From an uncultured Eubacteriales bacterium (GTDB taxonomy: Bacteria; Bacillota; Clostridia; Lachnospirales; Lachnospiraceae), in the NCBI GenBank assembly GCA_900321505.1, contig ONWK01000207.1, forward strand, positions 1-11,850: 11,850 bases of DNA, written 5' to 3'. Positions 1 through 6,490 of the stretch are shown piece after piece (position 1 is the first letter of the stretch; each line of letters begins with the position of its first letter). The translations under genes were made by a program, and so were the position numbers. Below the pieces are notes generated by a model. That model was not told where the DNA came from and did no database searches. It saw nothing but the letters and a program-made list of their open reading frames with translations.

Positions 1-267
1 ACCCACCTCCTGTGCTTTTTCCTTAAGCATATTTGCAGCTCCCATAAGCGCCAGCTGCATCATAAAAGCTATAACAATACCGATGATGCCGCAGATCATA
101 CCTCCGGCCTTCTTGGGAAGCTCCTCAGCCTTTTTATTATTGTAACGGATACAAAGGAAAATGCCGAGTCCTCCTAATACGGCCGCAATGCCGAAGCCGA
201 CCCATCCGCCGACCCATGGTCCAAAAAAACCTATGAATATAGAAAGAATACCAAACGCAAGTGCCAT
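1..267 (-). CDS. Small two-helix membrane protein, partial (C-terminus beyond window)
   Basis: The 89 readable codons begin at ATG 267 and run off the left edge, so the true length is unknown. An excellent ribosome binding site (GGAGGTAATT, 271-280) fixes the start. The protein opens with a glycine-rich hydrophobic segment (about residues 1-38, with GFFGPWVGGWVGFG). A short basic linker follows (RYNNKKAEELPKK, about 41-53), then a second hydrophobic helix (about 55-78), then a polar tail starting NMLKEKAQE. This resembles the many short two-helix inner-membrane proteins of Firmicutes (DUF4190-like topology), but I do not recognise the family. It lies 80 bp downstream of the ABC permease on the same strand and could be read through from it. 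Existence of the gene is fairly sure; function is unknown. Confidence 0.7.
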   Translation of the reverse strand, partial: MALAFGILSIFIGFFGPWVGGWVGFGIAAVLGGLGIFLCIRYNNKKAEELPKKAGGMICGIIGIVIAFMMQLALMGAANMLKEKAQEVG

Positions 268-304
268 TTTAATTACCTCCATTATTTATATAATTTACGT
301 TACT

Positions 305-335
305 GTTCAGCACCCCTCGATCCGGGATGAAGAAC
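305..335 (-). other. Imperfect stem-loop upstream of the small membrane protein
   Basis: Two 12-nt arms (305-316 and 324-335) enclose a 7-nt loop. Ten of twelve positions pair in the minus-strand transcript. One of these is a G-U wobble, which would be a C-A mismatch on the opposite strand; there is a 2-nt internal mismatch. It lies just after the permease stop codon and about 40 bp before the next start. No T-run follows it on the minus strand, so it is not a typical intrinsic terminator; an RNA-processing or stabilising hairpin is possible. The AT-rich stretch after it (281-300) has no well-spaced promoter that I can defend. Confidence 0.35.
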
Positions 336-347
336 CTTTCAACCATA

Positions 348-1190
348 TCAGAAATCCAGTTCCTTCTTCCTGAATACCAGCTGTGATAGGATAACCGGAA
401 CTATTATATATACGCCGATAAGTATCAGCAGATACATTATGCCTTTGGGAATATCCTGCGCTATCGCCGGAGTAAAAAGGTCAAGATCAGGATCACTTAC
501 CTCTTTTACACCAAGCAGATAATTTGAAGCACTTGTATAGATACCGCTGGGAACCCATTTTGCAAGTGAAATATTATTATCCTTTAAGAAGGAAATGTTA
601 TCCAACAGCGAAAGCAGGAGCTTGAATACATTTGCTTCAAAAAGTATGTAGAATACAAGTCCGACAGTAGGATTCTGAGTAAGATAAAGCAGAAACATGG
701 CACATGAAAGATGTGCAAGTATGCCTACAGCACTGAGAAACATCTTACCGATAAGGCCTGCTATACCTCCTGCAGTTGCCCCGAGAACAGCCGCACAGAT
801 CGCTGCTGTGATGGAAAATACGATATATGCTTCAACCATCATAAGGATTACTTCAACAAAACGTGAAAGTATCAGCTTATCTCTGGAAATACCGCGTCCG
901 ATGGCAGTCTGCATGGTCCGGCTCTTAAAATCATCCATAAATACAGCCGAGAAGATCGGGATACCTACCATGAAGGGTATAAATGTCTCGGTTGCCGAAT
1001 ATGCACTGAGGAAGAAATCAGCTTTTCCGTTCTCCAGACTTCCTATCTCTATAAGCTTTTCAGCCTTTGTAGCAAAAAATACCGCAAGTACGGCAAGAGC
1101 AATGATCAGAACGATAACGCCGCCCATCAGTATGATATAGCTTTTCTTTCTCTGCCCTCGGAGAAGGTCCGTAACAATAAGTCTACGCAT
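348..1190 (-). CDS. ABC-2-type transporter permease
   Basis: This is an integral membrane partner for the ATPase encoded just upstream, 280 residues from the chosen start. A basic N-terminus (MRRLIVTDLLRGQRKK) leads into a first helix at about 18-40. A second hydrophobic segment (FIPFMVGIPIFSAVF) precedes the cytoplasmic stretch DDFKSRTMQTAIGRGISR, a typical ABC-2 permease loop. Three or four helices fill the middle and a last helix lies near the C-terminus, before FRKKELDF; about six helices in all. The longest reading frame begins at GTG 1199, but that codon abuts the GGAGG. ATG 1190 has the normal 8-nt spacing, so it is preferred. The start overlaps the ATPase stop by 8 bp (ATGCGTAG), suggesting translational coupling. 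The substrate cannot be read from sequence; similar pairs export peptides, antibiotics or lipids. Confidence 0.85.
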   Translation of the reverse strand: MRRLIVTDLLRGQRKKSYIILMGGVIVLIIALAVLAVFFATKAEKLIEIGSLENGKADFFLSAYSATETFIPFMVGIPIFSAVFMDDFKSRTMQTAIGRGISRDKLILSRFVEVILMMVEAYIVFSITAAICAAVLGATAGGIAGLIGKMFLSAVGILAHLSCAMFLLYLTQNPTVGLVFYILFEANVFKLLLSLLDNISFLKDNNISLAKWVPSGIYTSASNYLLGVKEVSDPDLDLFTPAIAQDIPKGIMYLLILIGVYIIVPVILSQLVFRKKELDF

Positions 1191-2010
1191 TGTCGCCACC
1201 TCCTATCAAACCGAAATAGAAGTCTTCCAGTGAGGATGCGGCCTGTTCCGTACCCTTAACCTCTACACCGCCCTTCTTAAGAAGATCCAGAGCTTTTTCA
1301 ACATCTTTATCCGCAACATTTATCGAGGTGATATGTCCCTGAACACGCATATCTTCCTGATTCATTTCCTTCATCAGGATGCCTTCATGAACGATACCGA
1401 AACGATGCGCCGTATGCTCGAGTTCCCCGAGAATGTGTGAGGACACAATGATGGTAGTGCCATATTCCTCATTAACACGCTGGAGCATGTGACGGACATC
1501 CATAATTCCCTGAGGATCCAGACCATTTGTAGGCTCGTCCAGTATCAGAAGCTCAGGATTTCCAAGCATTGCATTTGCGAGCCCGAGTCTCTGCTTCATA
1601 CCAAGGGAGAACATCTTTGCCTGGTTCTTTGCGGAATTTATATTCAGTCCAACAAGCTCAAGAACACGATCCACCTCTTTTTTGTCATCAATGCCCTTAA
1701 GCCGGCGGAAGTATTCAAGATTCTGCCGTGCATTCAGATATCCGTAGAAGTTTGATCCTACAAAAAAGCCTATACGGTTTCTGTTCTTATTATTCTCTCT
1801 CTCATTTTTTCCGCCGAAGAGAGAAACCTTACCACCGTTAATAGCAGAAAGGCCAAGAACAACCTTGAAAAGAGTTGTCTTACCTGCACCGTTCTTTCCA
1901 ACAAGACCGTAGATGTCGCCCTTGTTGACGGTCATATTGACGCCCTTTAAAACCTTATGATGACCGTAGTTCTTTTTCAGATCCGTAATCTCAAGAACTG
2001 CTTCACTCAA
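1183..2010 (-). CDS. ABC transporter ATP-binding protein (BcrA/CcmA type)
   Basis: This is the ATPase of a two-gene exporter with the overlapping permease. In order, the 275 residues show Walker A GKNGAGKTT (38-46), signature FSLGMKQR (134-141), Walker B LLILDEP (154-160), D-loop NGLDPQG (162-168) and switch histidine in IIVSSH (H192). The C-terminal region of about 60 residues is variable. The Q-loop region (IGFFVGSNFYG, 80-90) has no glutamine, as is frequent in the bacitracin-export-like subgroup. The start appears to be TTG at 2010: GGAGG lies 9 nt upstream, no in-frame ATG or GTG lies between them, and the first in-frame ATG comes only at residue 26, inside the conserved fold. It follows tsf after a probable terminator, and no promoter of its own was evident. 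Family assignment is firm; the transported substrate is unknown. Confidence 0.93.
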   Translation of the reverse strand: MSEAVLEITDLKKNYGHHKVLKGVNMTVNKGDIYGLVGKNGAGKTTLFKVVLGLSAINGGKVSLFGGKNERENNKNRNRIGFFVGSNFYGYLNARQNLEYFRRLKGIDDKKEVDRVLELVGLNINSAKNQAKMFSLGMKQRLGLANAMLGNPELLILDEPTNGLDPQGIMDVRHMLQRVNEEYGTTIIVSSHILGELEHTAHRFGIVHEGILMKEMNQEDMRVQGHITSINVADKDVEKALDLLKKGGVEVKGTEQAASSLEDFYFGLIGGGDNA

Positions 2011-2033
2011 CTGATCCCACCTCCTGTTTTTTT

Positions 2034-2077
2034 AAAAGGACTGTTTTTCAAAGGTCATGACGATCGAAAAACAGTCC
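2034..2077 (-). terminator. Probable intrinsic terminator after tsf
   Basis: A perfect 12-bp inverted repeat (GGACTGTTTTTC at 2038-2049, GAAAAACAGTCC at 2066-2077) encloses a 16-nt loop that itself contains the palindrome GTCATGAC. On the minus strand the stem starts 13 nt after the tsf stop and is followed by TTTT then AAAAAAA. The U-run is short, so termination may be partial and let some transcription enter the ABC genes. Confidence 0.6.
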
Positions 2078-2090
2078 GGATAGTTACAAA

Positions 2091-3191
2091 TTATTTATTC
2101 ATCTGTGCAGCAACTTCTGCGGCGAAATCCTCGTTCTTCTTCTCAAGGCCTTCACCGGTCTCAAAACGAACAAACTTCTTGATGGAGAAGCTGCATCCGT
2201 TATCTTTTGCGACCTTCTCTACATACTGCTTAACATTTTCCTTATCCTCTGCCTTTACATAGGTCTGGTCAACCAGGCAGATCTCTTTAAGATGCTTGGA
2301 GAAACGTCCCTCTACAAGGCCTGCAAAGATCTTGTTCTCGAGATACTCATCCTTATGTGTAGCTGCAGCATCTCTGAGTGCCTGCTTTGCTTCTTCGGAA
2401 AGGAAGTTGAAGAGGAATTTGTTATTCTTCTGCTCTTCGTAAGCTTTCTTATCTTCCTCGGACCATGCGTTCTTCTCAAGTACTTCAGTAAAGAGAGCGT
2501 TCAGGATCGGCTTCGGAAGTGAAGCGGGATCAGCAAGTGAACTGTCAACGATGATCTCCTTCTCCTTTGCAAGCTCTGCTGCGGAGATCTGCTCTCTGTT
2601 GATGTACTGGGGATTCATTGCAGCGATCTGCATAGCGATGTTCTTCATTGCTTCCTTGATGGCATCGTTCTTGTTATCACACTCAGCCTCAACAAGTACA
2701 CCGATCTTACCGCCCATATGGATATAGGATACAACAACATCTCCGGTGATCTTCTCAAAGCGGCGGATCGTAAGGTTCTCACCGATCTTTGCGATCATAG
2801 CCTTGTGATGCTCTTCAACCGTTGTTGTACTGTCGATCTCCGATGTTGCTGCAAGGAAAGCAGCCATATCTGCATAATCGCCGTCATTGATCTGCTTTGC
2901 AAGACCGTTAACATATGTCTGGAACACTTCATTCTTTGCTACGAAGTCTGTCTCGGAATTAACCTCGATGATAGTAGCTGTCTTATCATCATCTGAAATA
3001 ACAGTAGAAACTATACCCTCTGCCGCGATACGGCCGGCCTTCTTCTCAGCTGTAGCCATACCCTTCTTGCGAAGGAACTCGATAGCTGCATCAAAATCGC
3101 CATCTGTCTCTGTAAGTGCCTTCTTGCAATCCATCATGCCGGCACCTGTTACTTCACGTAATTTCTTTACATCTGCTGCTGAAATAGCCAT
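2091..3191 (-). CDS. tsf: Elongation factor Ts, with long insertion
   Basis: EF-Ts is the guanine-nucleotide exchange factor that recycles EF-Tu·GDP in the cytoplasm. The N-terminal UBA-like helix bundle has the hallmark VKKLREVTGAGMMDCKKAL (8-26). The EF-Tu contact motif TDFVAKN is at 81-87. The second core subdomain includes YIHMGGKIGVLVEAE (156-170). The C-terminus carries the conserved FVRFETGEGLEKK and DFAAEVAAQMNK. At 366 residues it is clearly longer than E. coli EF-Ts (283). The excess lies mainly between KEKEI (209-213) and LVEGRFSKHLKEICLVDQ (292-309). There the sequence is lysine/glutamate-rich and probably helical, for example SEEDKKAYEEQKNNK. The start ATG is preceded by GGAGAG. 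It lies 23 bp downstream of rpsB, the classic bacterial order, and is presumably co-transcribed. Identification is certain. Confidence 0.97.
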   Translation of the reverse strand: MAISAADVKKLREVTGAGMMDCKKALTETDGDFDAAIEFLRKKGMATAEKKAGRIAAEGIVSTVISDDDKTATIIEVNSETDFVAKNEVFQTYVNGLAKQINDGDYADMAAFLAATSEIDSTTTVEEHHKAMIAKIGENLTIRRFEKITGDVVVSYIHMGGKIGVLVEAECDNKNDAIKEAMKNIAMQIAAMNPQYINREQISAAELAKEKEIIVDSSLADPASLPKPILNALFTEVLEKNAWSEEDKKAYEEQKNNKFLFNFLSEEAKQALRDAAATHKDEYLENKIFAGLVEGRFSKHLKEICLVDQTYVKAEDKENVKQYVEKVAKDNGCSFSIKKFVRFETGEGLEKKNEDFAAEVAAQMNK

Positions 3192-3214
3192 GATTTCTCT
3201 CCTATTCTATAAAA

Positions 3215-3961
3215 TTATTCTGTAGCCTCTGCCTCTTCCTCAACAACCGGAAGCTCCTCTGAAGCATCACCTGCGTCAGCGCCCTGGTTTGCTTCGATTA
3301 CAGCGTCAGCCAGCTTGGATACGATCAGCTTTACAGCACGGATCGCATCATCATTTCCCGGAATTACATAATCAAGCTCTTCGGGATCACAGTTTGTATC
3401 AGCGATACCTGCGATCGGGATGCCGAGAGAACGTGCTTCCTGGATGCAGATATGCTCCTTGTGGGGATCAACTACGAAGATCATGTCGGGAAGGCGCTTC
3501 ATTTCCTTAACACCGCCGATATTCTTCTGCAGCTTCTCCATCTCTTTCTTGATCTTTACAACTTCCTTCTTGGGAAGTACATCGAAGGTTCCGTCAGCTT
3601 CCATAGCCTCGTACTTCTTCAGTGTCTCTACGCGGGACTTAATGGTCTTGAAGTTGGTAAGCATACCACCCAGCCATCTCTGATTTACGTAGTACATACC
3701 GCAGCGCTCAGCTTCAGACTGAACTGAATCCTGTGCCTGCTTCTTTGTGCCGACGAAAAGGATCTTTCCGCCGTCAGCAACAGTATCAAATACTGCCTTG
3801 TAAGCTTCATCCATCTTTACAACGGATTTCTGCAGGTCAATAATGTGGATACCGTTACGCTCAGTATAGATATACTCAGCCATCTTGGGGTTCCAACGTC
3901 TTGTCTGGTGTCCGAAATGCACACCTGCCTCGAGTAACTGCTTCATGGAAATAACGCTCAT
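3215..3961 (-). CDS. rpsB: 30S ribosomal protein S2
   Basis: S2 is a late-assembling protein on the solvent side of the 30S subunit. The N-terminus MSVISMKQLLEAGVHFGHQ is canonical and fixes the start. AGGAGG lies 7 nt upstream. Conserved blocks follow: RRWNPKMAEYIYTERNGIHI (about 21-40), QRWLGGMLTNFKTI (about 94-107), RLPDMIFVVDPHKE, and GIPIAGIADTNCDP near the C-terminal domain. The tail is acidic (EELPVVEEEAEATE), common in Firmicutes S2. At 248 residues the length is normal. The gene has its own extended -10 promoter and a folded leader of about 120 nt, and is followed 23 bp later by tsf. In E. coli, S2 represses its own operon through the leader; the structured leader here suggests similar feedback, which is inference. 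Confidence 0.98.
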   Translation of the reverse strand: MSVISMKQLLEAGVHFGHQTRRWNPKMAEYIYTERNGIHIIDLQKSVVKMDEAYKAVFDTVADGGKILFVGTKKQAQDSVQSEAERCGMYYVNQRWLGGMLTNFKTIKSRVETLKKYEAMEADGTFDVLPKKEVVKIKKEMEKLQKNIGGVKEMKRLPDMIFVVDPHKEHICIQEARSLGIPIAGIADTNCDPEELDYVIPGNDDAIRAVKLIVSKLADAVIEANQGADAGDASEELPVVEEEAEATE

Positions 3962-3999
3962 TTTCTTTCCTCCTGGTTATTCCTTATAAAAAGGTACTT

Positions 4000-4068
4000 C
4001 TGCAACAGTCTTTATTCCCGGCCGTAAACCCCGCATCCGGGGCACCAGCGTCCGTAGAACTGTTACAG
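4000..4068 (-). promoter_or_regulatory. Structured rpsB leader, candidate S2 autoregulatory element
   Basis: The minus-strand leader can fold with a 10-bp closing stem, CTGTAACAGT (4059-4068) with ACTGTTGCAG (4000-4009). Its single U-G wobble would be an A-C mismatch on the other strand, so the fold favours minus-strand RNA. Inside is a GC hairpin, CCCCG-GATG-CGGGG (4029-4042). The structure ends about 38 nt before the start codon and is not followed directly by a long U-run. It sits where ribosomal-protein leaders bind their own product. I do not match it to a specific catalogued RNA family. Confidence 0.5.
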
Positions 4069-4088
4069 GTTGATCAGAAACAAAGCAC

Positions 4089-4118
4089 ATATTAGCATAA
4101 CTATGTACTTTATTGCAA
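4089..4118 (-). promoter_or_regulatory. rpsB-tsf promoter with extended -10
   Basis: On the minus strand, a -35-like TTGCAA (4113-4118) is separated by 18 bp from the -10 TAATAT (4089-4094). TG one base upstream of the -10 gives an extended -10 (TGCTAATAT). Transcription would start near 4082, giving a leader of about 120 nt. The -35 begins 10 bp after the stop codon of the upstream dehydrogenase. A 7-nt T-run at 4120-4126, after a weak 6-bp AT-rich hairpin in the end of that gene, may act as a poor terminator. Confidence 0.55.
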
Positions 4119-4127
4119 GAAAAAAAT

Positions 4128-4955
4128 TTACTTTGTAAGATAAATCTTCTTTACAAGCATTTCTCTGCAGCGGTCGGGCAGTATTTTAAGCAGAAAACTA
4201 AGGAATTTATACCTGATCCCGGTCACTACCCTGGCCCGGGGCTTATCGCTCCTTGCCACACGAAGTATGGTTTTTGCAATGGATTCAGGCGAGCCGCCGC
4301 TGCGTTCGTCATGATCCATTACCCCAATGGCATGCCTTGCCATATCGGAATAGGGAGAGCCCTCGGGAATATATACCTCCCTGCTGTCCGAGAATCCGCT
4401 TTTAACATCTCCCGGTTCGATTATCGTCACATCGATATCGTAGGGAGAAAGCTCAAGGCGAAGAGCGTCCGAATATGCTTCCAGGGCATATTTGCTGGAA
4501 GAATAATGGCTCTGCATGGGGATGGCCACCCTTCCTCCCAGGGAACCGATGATGATTATCCTTCCGTACATCCTCTCTCTCATGGGGGGAAGCACTGCGG
4601 ATACAACCCTCATCACTCCGAAATAATTCACTTCCATCTGTCTTTTTGCAAGCTCTATGGGTATTTCCTCACAGGTCCCCGCAACACCGAAGCCTGCTGC
4701 CAGGATAACAACATCAACCGGCCCTATCTTTTTTACCGTTTCCTTTACGGAACGTTCATCCGTCACATCCATGGGCAGGAAACGAAGTATACCACCCTTT
4801 TTATACCGTCTGTTTTCTCTTATTACGGAACGCGAAACGCCATATACTTCATAACCGCATCTTGCAAAAAGCTCTGCAGCCGCCTTTCCTATCCCCGAGG
4901 ATGCACCGGTCACAAGAACCTTCGGGGCATTATTTACAGTCTTCTTTTCTTCCAT
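4128..4955 (-). CDS. Short-chain dehydrogenase/reductase (SDR) family protein
   Basis: This is a cytoplasmic NAD(P)-dependent oxidoreductase of the classical SDR type; the substrate is unknown. The N-terminal Rossmann motif TGASSGIG is at 16-23, followed by YGVSRS (38-43), where basic or hydroxyl residues usually set cofactor choice. D63 lies in the MDVTD motif. LAAG (85-88) replaces the usual NNAG. The catalytic set is N110 (EVNYFG), S138 (IIGSLGG), Y151 and K155 (YSSSK). IEPGDVKSGF follows at the cofactor-binding loop. The basic hydrophobic C-terminus (YKFLSFLLKILPDR) is longer than in minimal SDRs and may contact membrane or lipid-like substrates; that is a guess. At 275 residues it is full length. 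The start is fixed by an in-frame TGA two codons upstream and by AAGGTG 8 nt away. It lies 20 bp after the RNase E/G gene, so co-transcription is likely. Confidence 0.9.
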   Translation of the reverse strand: MEEKKTVNNAPKVLVTGASSGIGKAAAELFARCGYEVYGVSRSVIRENRRYKKGGILRFLPMDVTDERSVKETVKKIGPVDVVILAAGFGVAGTCEEIPIELAKRQMEVNYFGVMRVVSAVLPPMRERMYGRIIIIGSLGGRVAIPMQSHYSSSKYALEAYSDALRLELSPYDIDVTIIEPGDVKSGFSDSREVYIPEGSPYSDMARHAIGVMDHDERSGGSPESIAKTILRVARSDKPRARVVTGIRYKFLSFLLKILPDRCREMLVKKIYLTK

Positions 4956-4975
4956 CCATCATGCACCTTTTTCCT

Positions 4976-6181
4976 TCACTGCATATGTGACAGCCTCTCC
5001 TTAAGCGGGGCATCCTGCTTCTTCCGTGTCATTTCGACAAGTCCCAGGCGGGTCATATCCACCACATGAACCTGGCAGGGATCGGAACCCGTGATCTGTT
5101 TCAGCCAATTCATAAGTTCCTTTTCATTTTCTGTTTTCTTCATGCTTATAAAATCTATAAGTATTATTCCGGAAATGTTCCGCAGCCTCAGCTGCCTTGC
5201 GATCTCCGTTGCCGCGATCTTATTCTCCGCCAGAGCTCTTTCTTCATGGCTTCCGCCCTTTATGGATTTACCGGAATTCACATCTATCACGGTCATGGCT
5301 TCAGTAGGATCTATATAAAGATAGCCTCCGTCCTTGAGAAAGACCTTTCTGTCCAATGCCTTTTCCAGTAAGACGGGGATATTGAAGATCACCAGCGGAC
5401 TGCTCTCATTTTCCATGATCCTGTGGATACGGAATTGCTGAGGGATCAAAGCATCATCTATTGAAAGATCGGTATGAAAAACCATTTCCTCATATGTATT
5501 TCCCGAAGCAAGGCGCTTCAGCCTGTCTTCAACAGTTTTTTGCTGACGAAAGAGCGTTTTAAATTCGGGAGCCGTCTCAGCTGAAAGTATAAGCTTTCGT
5601 AGTTTACTTAATAATTCTTTGGTTTCTTTACTTATCTCCTCATCAGAATAACTATCCGCAGCAGTCCTGACTATGACGCCGTATCCTCCTTCCGGATCCT
5701 CCTTCCGCAGGATTTCCTGCATCAGGTTTTTAAGATCTTCTCTTCTTTTTTCATCCCTTATCTTTTTTGATACACCCGTCTGGCCCGTCCGGTTGACTAT
5801 TATCGAATCGCCTGTAAGCGACAGGTTAAAGGATGCTTCATATTGCTTATTCTTCTGCGCATCCGCAGTTATCTGAACAAGAACCGTGTCGCCCGTCCTG
5901 ATTTCCGCGCCCTTCCTTCTGCCTCTCCTTCGGAGTATCAGTTCCCTGCCGGCCGAATCCTGCAGATGCATGAACAGCTTTATATTGTCAGGGCCGTCAA
6001 GGAATATGCCGTCGATGGCCGGAACCACTTTTTCCACTACAGCAGTACATATATCACCTATCCTGCTTTCCGGTTCATCCTCTTCCATGTAAAAGAAATG
6101 GGCCTCTGTAAGGTGCATATCCTCAAACAGAAAGCCCATTTTCTTTCCCCTGTAAATGGTATATACATAATCCAGCTTCAT
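4976..6181 (-). CDS. Ribonuclease E/G family endoribonuclease, lacking the zinc-link
   Basis: This is a single-strand endoribonuclease of the RNase E/G family, involved in RNA turnover or rRNA maturation. Numbered from ATG 6181 (401 residues), the S1 RNA-binding region (about 38-125) includes IGDICTAVVEKVVPAIDGIF. The catalytic DNase I-like region has GGYLYIDPTEAMTVIDVNSG (about 285-304) with D300, and IILIDFISM with D343. These match the two Mg-binding aspartates of the family (D303 and D346 in E. coli RNase E). The protein stops soon after LGLVEMTRKK, so the CPxCxG zinc-link used by E. coli RNase E for tetramerisation is absent. The longest frame starts at TTG 6199, but GGAG lies 8 nt before ATG 6181. 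It follows the zinc-ribbon gene by 22 bp and precedes the SDR gene by 20 bp. Family certain; exact role (RNase G-like) inferred. Confidence 0.92.
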   Translation of the reverse strand: MKLDYVYTIYRGKKMGFLFEDMHLTEAHFFYMEEDEPESRIGDICTAVVEKVVPAIDGIFLDGPDNIKLFMHLQDSAGRELILRRRGRRKGAEIRTGDTVLVQITADAQKNKQYEASFNLSLTGDSIIVNRTGQTGVSKKIRDEKRREDLKNLMQEILRKEDPEGGYGVIVRTAADSYSDEEISKETKELLSKLRKLILSAETAPEFKTLFRQQKTVEDRLKRLASGNTYEEMVFHTDLSIDDALIPQQFRIHRIMENESSPLVIFNIPVLLEKALDRKVFLKDGGYLYIDPTEAMTVIDVNSGKSIKGGSHEERALAENKIAATEIARQLRLRNISGIILIDFISMKKTENEKELMNWLKQITGSDPCQVHVVDMTRLGLVEMTRKKQDAPLKERLSHMQ

Positions 6182-6203
6182 CGTAACATCTCCGGTCAAA
6201 CCA

Positions 6204-6374
6204 TTAGCTTCTGGGTTTTACAAAGAAAACACGTCCGCAATAGTTGCAGATATACGGATCTCCGTCACCGGTAACTCCCTCAGCCTGTGCAGGAGTAGCC
6301 GGAGAAACATCCTTTGCGTCGCAATAAGGACAGGTAGAACCATCACTCTTCTTAAAACGATCGAATAATCCCAC
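6204..6374 (-). CDS. Small zinc-ribbon protein
   Basis: A 56-residue protein with two CxxC knuckles, CPYC (15-18) and CNYC (43-46), which together could bind one zinc ion. The N-terminus GLFDRFKKSDG is basic and the C-terminus ends GRVFFVKPRS. The middle is Ala/Pro/Gly-rich and probably flexible. The preferred start is GTG 6374, because AGGGGG lies 7 nt upstream. A longer frame from ATG 6398 has no ribosome binding site and would place that purine tract inside the gene. It is the first gene after a good promoter and leads into the RNase gene 22 bp later, so its product may act in RNA metabolism. That link rests on position alone, and no named family is recognised. Confidence 0.75.
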   Translation of the reverse strand: MGLFDRFKKSDGSTCPYCDAKDVSPATPAQAEGVTGDGDPYICNYCGRVFFVKPRS

Positions 6375-6421
6375 TTGAATTCCCCCTTCCGCTGTCATTC
6401 AATCTTATAAATCTATATCTA

Positions 6422-6449
6422 ATTCTAACATTCCTTTGCAAAAAGTCAA
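6422..6449 (-). promoter_or_regulatory. Promoter for zinc-ribbon / RNase E/G / SDR operon
   Basis: On the minus strand, -35 TTGACT (6444-6449) and -10 TAGAAT (6422-6427) each match five of six consensus bases, with 16-bp spacing. TG one base before the -10 makes it extended (TGTTAGAAT). The predicted start near 6415 gives a leader of about 40 nt to GTG 6374. The -35 lies inside the 16-bp palindrome at 6445-6460, which could be an operator, a terminator stem, or both. Confidence 0.62.
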
Positions 6450-6460
6450 TCCGGATTGAC
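6440..6460 (-). terminator. Palindrome with T-run: likely terminator of the NlpC/P60 gene
   Basis: GTCAATCCGGATTGAC (6445-6460) is a perfect 16-bp palindrome. As RNA it folds into a 6-bp stem with a CCGG loop, followed on the minus strand by TTTTT (6440-6444), 30 nt after the hydrolase stop codon. The stem is short for an intrinsic terminator. Because the second arm contains TTGAC of the downstream -35, an operator role is an alternative. Confidence 0.5.
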
Positions 6461-6490
6461 ATATTTTATGAAACCTTAATCTGTAAGCGA

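Noticed and set aside
697..1140. Plus-strand frame of 147 codons opposite the ABC permease
   Set aside because: It is a shadow of the permease coding strand; its Ile/Ala/Thr-rich composition mirrors membrane-protein codons and no motif is present.
4113..5069. Long plus-strand reading frame of 318 codons antisense to the SDR gene
   Set aside because: It is the complement of a clear SDR gene with intact catalytic motifs, shows no recognisable domain, and has odd composition rich in His, Cys and Tyr. It has no ribosome binding site of note.
6182..6199. Longer RNase E/G start at TTG 6199
   Set aside because: The GGAG at the right distance from ATG 6181 falls inside this extension, and family similarity begins after the ATG.
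6375..6398. Eight-residue N-terminal extension of the zinc-ribbon protein from ATG 6398
   Set aside because: There is no ribosome binding site before ATG 6398, whereas AGGGGG is correctly placed for GTG 6374 and would otherwise be wasted inside the gene.
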